From contig CM060691.1 in NCBI GenBank assembly GCA_030686995.1, positions 58,973,338 through 59,037,337 on the forward strand: a stretch of DNA of 64,000 nucleotides. Direction: 5' to 3'. Numbering within the stretch: position 1 is the stretch's first letter; each line of letters begins with the position of its first letter. Under the pieces are notes generated by a model that saw nothing but the letters and a program-made list of their open reading frames with translations, was not told the DNA's origin and ran no database searches. Origin of the DNA: Artemisia argyi. Its lineage: Eukaryota > Streptophyta > Magnoliopsida > Asterales > Asteraceae. Position numbers and translations under genes: made by a program. Of the stretch, positions 58,492 to 64,000 are shown in pieces.

Positions 58492-59099
58492 TAGCAGTAG
58501 TAACTCTGCTCCAGCAGTACTAACGTGGTACTAGTATTAACTCTCCTATCATGTTTGTGCAGATAGTTGAACCAGTGGCTCATCTAGTTCTGTTATGTTG
58601 TGAGCTTTGACATGTTCTAGTCCTGCTCTCATCCTGATGTGTTGATATGCAGTAGCCTACATTTTCAAGGCTTTTATATCTAGATGATGAGATTAGATCA
58701 ATGGGAGAAAAACTTGTAAGTTTAACTGCAAATTTTATTAGTATGTTCATTGTATTGGATTAAAAGTCTTCATGATGTTGTTTGAATTACTGCTGATCAT
58801 GTTTGTGTTAATATTGCTTAGATGGATTTAGTGCAGCTCATGAACTTCAAAGAAAATGTGGCCAAGTATTTACTACTGCTAGTACAAAAGTTACTACTGT
58901 CAGTTAAAGTTGGTACTGCTCAGAGATTATGACCGCTCGAAGTTGCTACTTGCTTATGGAAAAGATTATAGATACTTATAAAAAAAACTATTGTAAGCCG
59001 ACTAGGACTCCTTGGTGTATAAAAGGATGTCCAATTTCATATTTTGTTCAGTTATACATTCCAATTTTATTGTATTTGAATGTGTTTTGATATATATTT
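58491..59099. other. CACTA interior between AT tract and right array
   Basis: No coding recognised. 'Agcagtagtaact' (58494) and 'actactgctagtac' (58870) echo, inverted, the motifs near 41080-41142 at the left side. Confidence 0.5.
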
Positions 59100-60508
59100 G
59101 AATTGTTTTGATATATATTGATTTTTTAAATGTGACTAAAAGATGCATATAGTCACACTTATTAACACTTTTGGTCACTGTTTGCTATAGTCGTTGTATG
59201 ACTAAATATTACCGAAGGCCACACAAACATAAAATTCACGTGGCCATTGGATGATCTATAGTCACACAAAATACACATTTCTTCACTTTAAACAGCATAT
59301 GGTCACACTTATTTACACTTTTGGCCACTGTTTTCTTAATGATATGTGACTAAATACCCAACAAACATGCTTTATGTGACTAAATATTACAAAAGGCCAC
59401 ACAAACATAAAATTCATGTGGCCATTGGATGATCAATAGTCACACAAAATACACATTTCTTCACTTTAAACAGCATATGGTCACACTTATTAACATTTTT
59501 GGCCACTGTTTGATTAATGGTATGTGACTAAATACCCAAAACAAACATGCTTTGTGTGACTAAATATTACAAAAGGCCACACAAACATAAAATTCACGTG
59601 GCCATTGGATGATCTATAGTCACACAAAATACACATTTCTTCAATTTAAACAGCATATGGTCACACTTATTTACACTTTTGGCCACTGTTTGCTTGATGG
59701 TATGTGACTAAATACCCAATACAAACATGCTTTGTGTGACTAAATATTACAAAAGGCCACACAAACATAAAATTCATGTGGCCATTGGATGATCAATAGT
59801 GACACAAAATACACATTTCTTCGCTTTAAACAACATATGGTCACACTTATTAACACTTTTGGCCACTGTTTGATTAATGGTATGTGACTAAATACCCAAA
59901 ACAAACATGCTTTGTGTGACTAAATATTACAAAAGGCCACACAAACATAAAATTCACGTGGCCATTGGATGATCAATAGTCACAGAAAATACACATTTCT
60001 TCATTTTAAACGGCATATGGTCACACTTATTTACACTTTTGGCCACTTTGTGTTAAATTGTATGTGACTAACTCCAAAAAAACAACACCCATTGTGTGAC
60101 TAACATCACAAACATCACATTTATTGTATATTCATGTGGCCACATGACGGGAAATAGTCACACAAAATACACATTTACTTGAATATATCATCTCAAATGT
60201 CACATATATTATATATTTATGTGGCCAAAGGACGAACAATTGTCACTCTCAAAAAACATTCGTGTGACTATAAGTTGTTTACGGTCACTGATAATGACTA
60301 ATCCAACAAAACTTGTGTCTAATTTGTCACACATATTCGGGGTTTTGGTCACTCTTTTTCGATGGAAAAGGCCACAAACTCAACAATGTGACCATATGCC
60401 ACCTACGGTGGCGGGACTTTTAGTGACACACAACGAAAAAAACGTGTGTGACTATAGGCATATCGTCATACATTTTTGGCGTGACCAACACAACTTTTTG
60501 TACCAGTG
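59100..60508. repeat. CACTA right subterminal region with 180-bp tandem array
   Basis: TATGTGACTAAATACCC recurs at 59343, 59521, 59701 and 59881 and in altered form at 60061, a spacing of 178-180 bp. Each unit contains at least six TGTGAC/GTCACA/GGCCAC words plus 'cattggatgatc'. Beyond 60100 the array decays towards the terminus CACTGGTACAAAAAG (minus strand). The left arm has the same words without this regular unit. Confidence 0.85.
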
Positions 60509-60511
60509 TCC

Positions 60512-61402
60512 ATAATAAACTTAAAAGCTTATGCTTGTCATAGAAATACTATTCGTCCACTTAGGACATCAAGTCTCGTCTTTAGAGACTTTTTATAACT
60601 AATTGTGCTATAAATAACTAGTGACGAGCGATATAAACATATTAATCATCCATATAGGATGTTTGAGTCCCGTTTTTGGAACTTTTACTAATCTGAGGCT
60701 CGATTCCCCACTAAGGAGATCTAAGTTCCAACTTTGTCTGGAACACAGGTGTGATCACATAATAGCACATGTTGTTACTTAGGACGCTAAACAAGTGAAA
60801 ATAGAAAATTTTGAATAAAATCACTTTACTAGGACCACTTGGATCATTACGGGCTGTTTTGACCCGTTTACTTTATTTCACACGTACATTTACAATACAA
60901 GTCATTAAGCTCATAATAATATAGAACTATGAATATATAACACAAACGTAACATATAAACATACAATAAAACTCATACATAACTATCATAAACATATGAC
61001 ACCTCTAATGGATTACTATTAACCCGTTGCTAAAATTATATATGTTAATCACCTAAAAAACGCTTGAATACTAAGACAAGCTCCCGTAAGATGTCCTCGG
61101 CTAAATCTTACAACCTAAGAACATATGATTACATGGAACTTATTAAAATTAGATATATTAGCTTATCAAAATACGTTCTAAAGAGTGAATAAGCAATATG
61201 GGGGTGTTTGGTTCGTGGCTTATGTAACCGCACCAACATACTTTCTGAAAATTAACACTACAATTTAGTGTTATTGTACCTTAACAAGGTACCCATCATA
61301 TCTTTAATCAATTACATGAGTTCTTGGTGATTTTAGAAAATCACCTCACTACAATAATTATGTAAAATTTAATAAAACCCCACAAATAGCATAAAGACTT
61401 AA
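60512..61402 (-). other. Body of the probable chromovirus-type LTR
   Basis: No genes seen. It includes 'ggctgttttgacccgttta' near 60851, comparable to 'gacccgtacaagatcaaaatgggtc' near 39737 on the other side of the CACTA. Confidence 0.4.
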
Positions 61403-61752
61403 GGCCCGTTTGGTTTATAGCTTTTGGATTCAATGAATGGTTTCATTCCAAAAATTAAATGTTTGATTCAAGTTTTTTGGAATCGAAGTGGGCCCAGTAA
61501 TGATAGATTTATTCATGCCATATGTGATATCTTTTGTAAATAATGGATCCCACATTTATATCTCACTCACAATCTATACATAAATTAATTATTAAAAAAT
61601 AAAACTACCCCACTTTCTTTTTAATAAATCATTTATCAACTATTAAAATAAAGTTTTTAATAAAATATCATTTTTGTCTCTTAACTCATTTTTTTCATTT
61701 TAAACCGAATCCAAATCTGATTATAAATCCTTTTACAAACCAAACAGGCCCA
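61403..61752. mobile_element. Tourist-like (PIF/Harbinger) MITE
   Basis: It begins GGCCCGTTTGGTTT and ends AAACCAAACAGGCCCA, inverted termini of the Tourist type. TAA flanks both sides (61400-61402 and 61753-61755). About 350 bp with no coding potential. Confidence 0.65.
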
Positions 61753-62197
61753 TAATCTTTAAGCATTAGCTACCTAAAAATAGCTCTAAAACATGAATTT
61801 AAGATCAAAATAAAATTTTACCTCGAATTGATTGATAGGAATGATAGTTTATGAGCTTCAAAGACTTAATAAGCTTATAGACTATCTTAATCTTGTTCCA
61901 AATTAAATTGGAAATCAAAACCCTCGTTTCCTGATGATTATATGTGTATGTATTGTCAGTTTGAGGGGGGAAAAGAGAAGAGTTTTATCACATTTGACAT
62001 ATCTGTCATTATAGAACTTTCATCATTTGACAAGTTTAGTCCCTGGTGGTAAAACAATTATGAGGATGGTCCTATTTAGTATAACTTAATTCGTAGGAGG
62101 TCCTTTGACTAACAAAAGTGTATAAAAGTGGCGGAAGTCAACTAGTAAGCATATAAATTAGTAATAAATCATTACCGTAGAAATTTCGGGTATTACA

Positions 62198-63019
62198 CTA
62201 TCATGTAACGAACACCATAGTTTTATGGGTTGCCTTGTGAGATTTTCCATCCGAAGACGTGATGCAAATATTGGCTCCGCACTTGTGATACTTTCATACC
62301 TATCGATAATATATTTGTATTTAGTTGTTTGTACTCATCGATAACTGATATTGATATGCTATGAACTCAAAGATGAGCGTTTTATTTATTTATTTTTTAT
62401 GAATTGAACCTTAGCTTCAAACTTTTTATGTCTTTATTTATAAGGTTGAGTAGCACCCATGTTCGTGGATAGTTTGAGTCATTCGATAGTTGTGTACAAA
62501 GAAGTTTTATTTCTTATATAAATAAGGATCATGTAATTTATTTGTTCTGACATTTTTCATCCTTCTTTTTACATATATTACACGAACACTTTCCTTTTCT
62601 TTCCAATTTTTGTGTTTAACATATTTGTTATTCATTATTTATACTTACTGTTGATTTAGATTTTGTCAAACAATATCATGAAGCGAGCCCGCTCATTGGG
62701 TGAGTTATGAAGCTAGTATTTATATATTAAACACATTTTTAAGCTTTGTAATTCTTTTACTTTATTAGTGATTTATCTGTTTCACTATATATTTAATTCT
62801 ATGTTATAAATTGTCTAAGTTTTATAATTAAATACATTTAGTACTAAAAATCTATATAACTAAATGAAAAAGGTTATAAGTATGTAATTCGGGTTTTACG
62901 GGTCAATGTAAAACCGAACCCTGATTTCAACTTCGGTTTTCGGTTCAATTTTTAGTTTTTCTGCAATACAATTTAAACCGGATGACTCGATACTAAGTAA
63001 CACATTTTTTTTGAACGGT
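62198..63019. other. Right flanking DNA, no gene recognised
   Basis: AT-rich. Around 62890-62980 there is 'cgggttttacgggtc' and 'aacttcggttttcggttc', which look like a decayed hAT-type end. Nothing else supported. Confidence 0.45.
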
Positions 63020-63225
63020 TTGTTAGTTGTTAGTGGTTCAGGTAGCAGTGGCATCCAATTGGGCAGTATGCTCATCCTGAACTCCGCCTGTACTTCCTTT
63101 TATTCTGCCTGAAGAGGTAAAAATTTCGGGTAGAACTCGAACTTGAGACTTCCCCTAGCCAAACCTCCTCTCTTCAAATCCTTAAACAATATTGGTGGCC
63201 AACTGAACTAAGAGGCTGTTTATTT
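63020..63225 (-). mobile_element. Candidate tRNA-derived SINE
   Basis: On the minus strand TTAGTTCAGTTGGCCACC (63212-63195) resembles a polymerase III box A. AAGTTCGAGTTCT (63145-63133) resembles box B (GGTTCGANNCC). The spacing of about 50 bp is slightly longer than in a tRNA but common in SINEs. No poly-A or simple tail with flanking duplications was established, so the ends are approximate. Confidence 0.45.
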
Positions 63226-63403
63226 TTTTTGTTAGCTAAGGGACAAATGGGTCTCACAGTCTCTTGCATCATCTTATTGGGGAGAGTCATATATTTCGCA
63301 CTCTCCAAATTAAGATGGTATAGTGAAATTAGTGGGCCCAAATAAGAAAAGTAATAATATTAAATGAATGGCCCCATGTTCCCTTCACTAACATAAAAAA
63401 AAG

Positions 63404-63700
63404 AAAGGGTAAATTGCAAAAATGGTTCTTCACGTTCCACGAAATTGCAAAAACGGGACCGAGACAAAAAAGTAGCGCAAAAAAGACACCAACGTTCCAC
63501 ATTTTTGCAAAATCGCCACCGAGAGGCCTTTTCCGTTAATTTTCCCGTTAAGTGTCATGTCATCGAGGGCATTATCGTCATTTTATTGCTATTGTTGATT
63601 AAAGGACTAAATTTGCAATTTGAGTTTGATATTTTATTTCACTTCACCACCACCACCACTCTCTACCACCACCGCCACCACCACCACCACCCTCTTGCAA
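63404..63700. repeat. Common plant intergenic repeat and (CCA)n tract
   Basis: 'Gggtaaattgcaaaaatgg', 'cacgttccac' and 'aaattgcaaaaacggg' are repeated in two phases, a style seen in many plant intergenic elements of unclear class. (CACCAC)n follows at about 63645-63690. The overlapping frames 63445-63711 and 63620-63829 are not assigned. Confidence 0.35.
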
Positions 63701-64000
63701 ACTGTGGCTGATGAAAATGGTTACTCAATGGATCGGTTAGAAGTTATAAATCCGAGTAAACAGCAATGGACCATGAGCGATACTCATCAAAAGAAGGTTA
63801 CTGCTCCTAATCCAGCTTCTTCAGTTTGAATATGTGCTTCTGCTGAGTGTACTGACTTATGATACTCATCAAAAGTTTACACTTGGCGTTTGCTTGAGTC
63901 GTATATTACATTAAGTATAAATGAGTAGATGTGTGGTTGTTCATTAATGTAACAATTTTGACCTCACATTTAGACTCTTTTTCACTTATTGTCATATTTA

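Larger units (their letters stand above)
40182..60508. mobile_element. 20.3 kb CACTA (En/Spm-type) transposon, TSD TCC
   Basis: The left end reads CACTAGTACAAAGAGTTC and the right end, reverse-complemented, CACTGGTACAAAAAGTTG. Both continue into TTGGTCACGC, giving about 30 bp of inverted terminus. TCC flanks both sides (40179-40181 and 60509-60511), the 3-bp duplication expected for CACTA. Subterminal zones on both sides are full of TGTGAC/GTCACA motifs. No TNP2-type transposase is recognisable. The cargo is a broken retroelement-type ORF, an SGR2-like gene fragment, small unknown ORFs, hairpins and a nested Athila-like element. Confidence 0.9.
39643..62197 (-). mobile_element. Probable chromovirus-type solo LTR, split by a CACTA element
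   Basis: On the minus strand the right edge reads TGTAATACCCGAAATTTC, the usual kind of start for Tekay/Del chromovirus LTRs. The left edge reads GGTGTTATA where the family typically ends GTGTTACA. CTATC lies on both outer sides (39638-39642 and 62198-62202). Without the CACTA the LTR is about 2.2 kb, or 1.9 kb without the Tourist-like MITE. The last base pair needs a C-to-T change (TA instead of CA). No primer-binding site or pol was seen. Confidence 0.5.

Noticed and set aside
59343..60100. Regularly spaced repeats considered as a CRISPR-like array
   Set aside because: The whole 180-bp unit repeats, with no unique spacers, and the setting is a plant CACTA subterminal region.
61200..61260. 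GGGGGTGTTTGGTTCGTGG as a second MITE end
   Set aside because: Looks like a Tourist- or hAT-type terminus, but no complementary end lies within reach.
63445..63829. Two short overlapping ORFs near the right edge
   Set aside because: They cross a common intergenic repeat and a (CCA)n tract in different frames; the end ENGYSMDRLEVINPSKQQW is protein-like but too short and without context to assign.

Overview
This window is plant nuclear DNA made almost entirely of transposable elements nested inside one another. I see no intact host gene, no rRNA and no tRNA. A eudicot, most likely Asteraceae, is suggested by three things: gag-protease, copia pol and downstream-ORF proteins that resemble families I remember from Asteraceae genome annotations, AT-rich introns, and plant primer-binding sites (initiator-Met type and tRNA-Asp type). 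The family placement is inference from memory. The target-site duplications (TSDs), terminal repeats and nesting order are read directly from the sequence.

Left block (about 0.7-39.3 kb). A truncated Athila-like LTR (738-1608) is interrupted by a gag/pol-less Tat-like element (1609-about 6305). This abuts an older minus-strand Athila-like element that runs, in pieces, to 39258. That element has received a 3.2 kb solo LTR (6447-9683, TSD CATAC), a Ty1/copia element (A, 11456-36683, TSD ATAAC) and a solo LTR of its own family (37000-38419, TSD ACACC). Copia A has in turn received two SIRE-like copia elements. Element B (15386-25338, minus strand) has flanks GAGAT/GAGCT. Element C (26196-34246, plus strand) has TSD ATTCC. 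The A polyprotein is therefore split into three coding islands: 13869-15380, 25344-26190 and 34252-35221. It also carries an integrase deletion and at least five in-frame stops.

Right block (about 39.6-62.2 kb). A probable chromovirus-type solo LTR (39643-62197, TSD CTATC) holds a 20.3 kb CACTA DNA transposon (40182-60508, TSD TCC). The CACTA has matching 30-bp termini and a 180-bp subterminal tandem array. No transposase is recognisable. It carries a broken retroelement-type ORF, exon-like fragments of a gene resembling SGR2 (a DDHD-type phospholipase), a long inverted-repeat hairpin, tandem repeats and a complete Athila-like insertion (44022-51676, TSD AGTGT). A hAT-like MITE lies inside the CACTA and a Tourist-like MITE inside the solo LTR.

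The most unusual pattern is shared promoter architecture. In the U3 of five different LTR families, a family-specific short inverted-repeat motif, often in several copies, lies upstream of the TATA box: TGACGSCGTCA, GGCGGAACCC/GGGTTCCGCC, GGCGGCCCCCTTAA/TTAAGGGG, TCATGGG/CCCATGA and TAACGACCGTTA. In three families similar motifs recur in the internal region.
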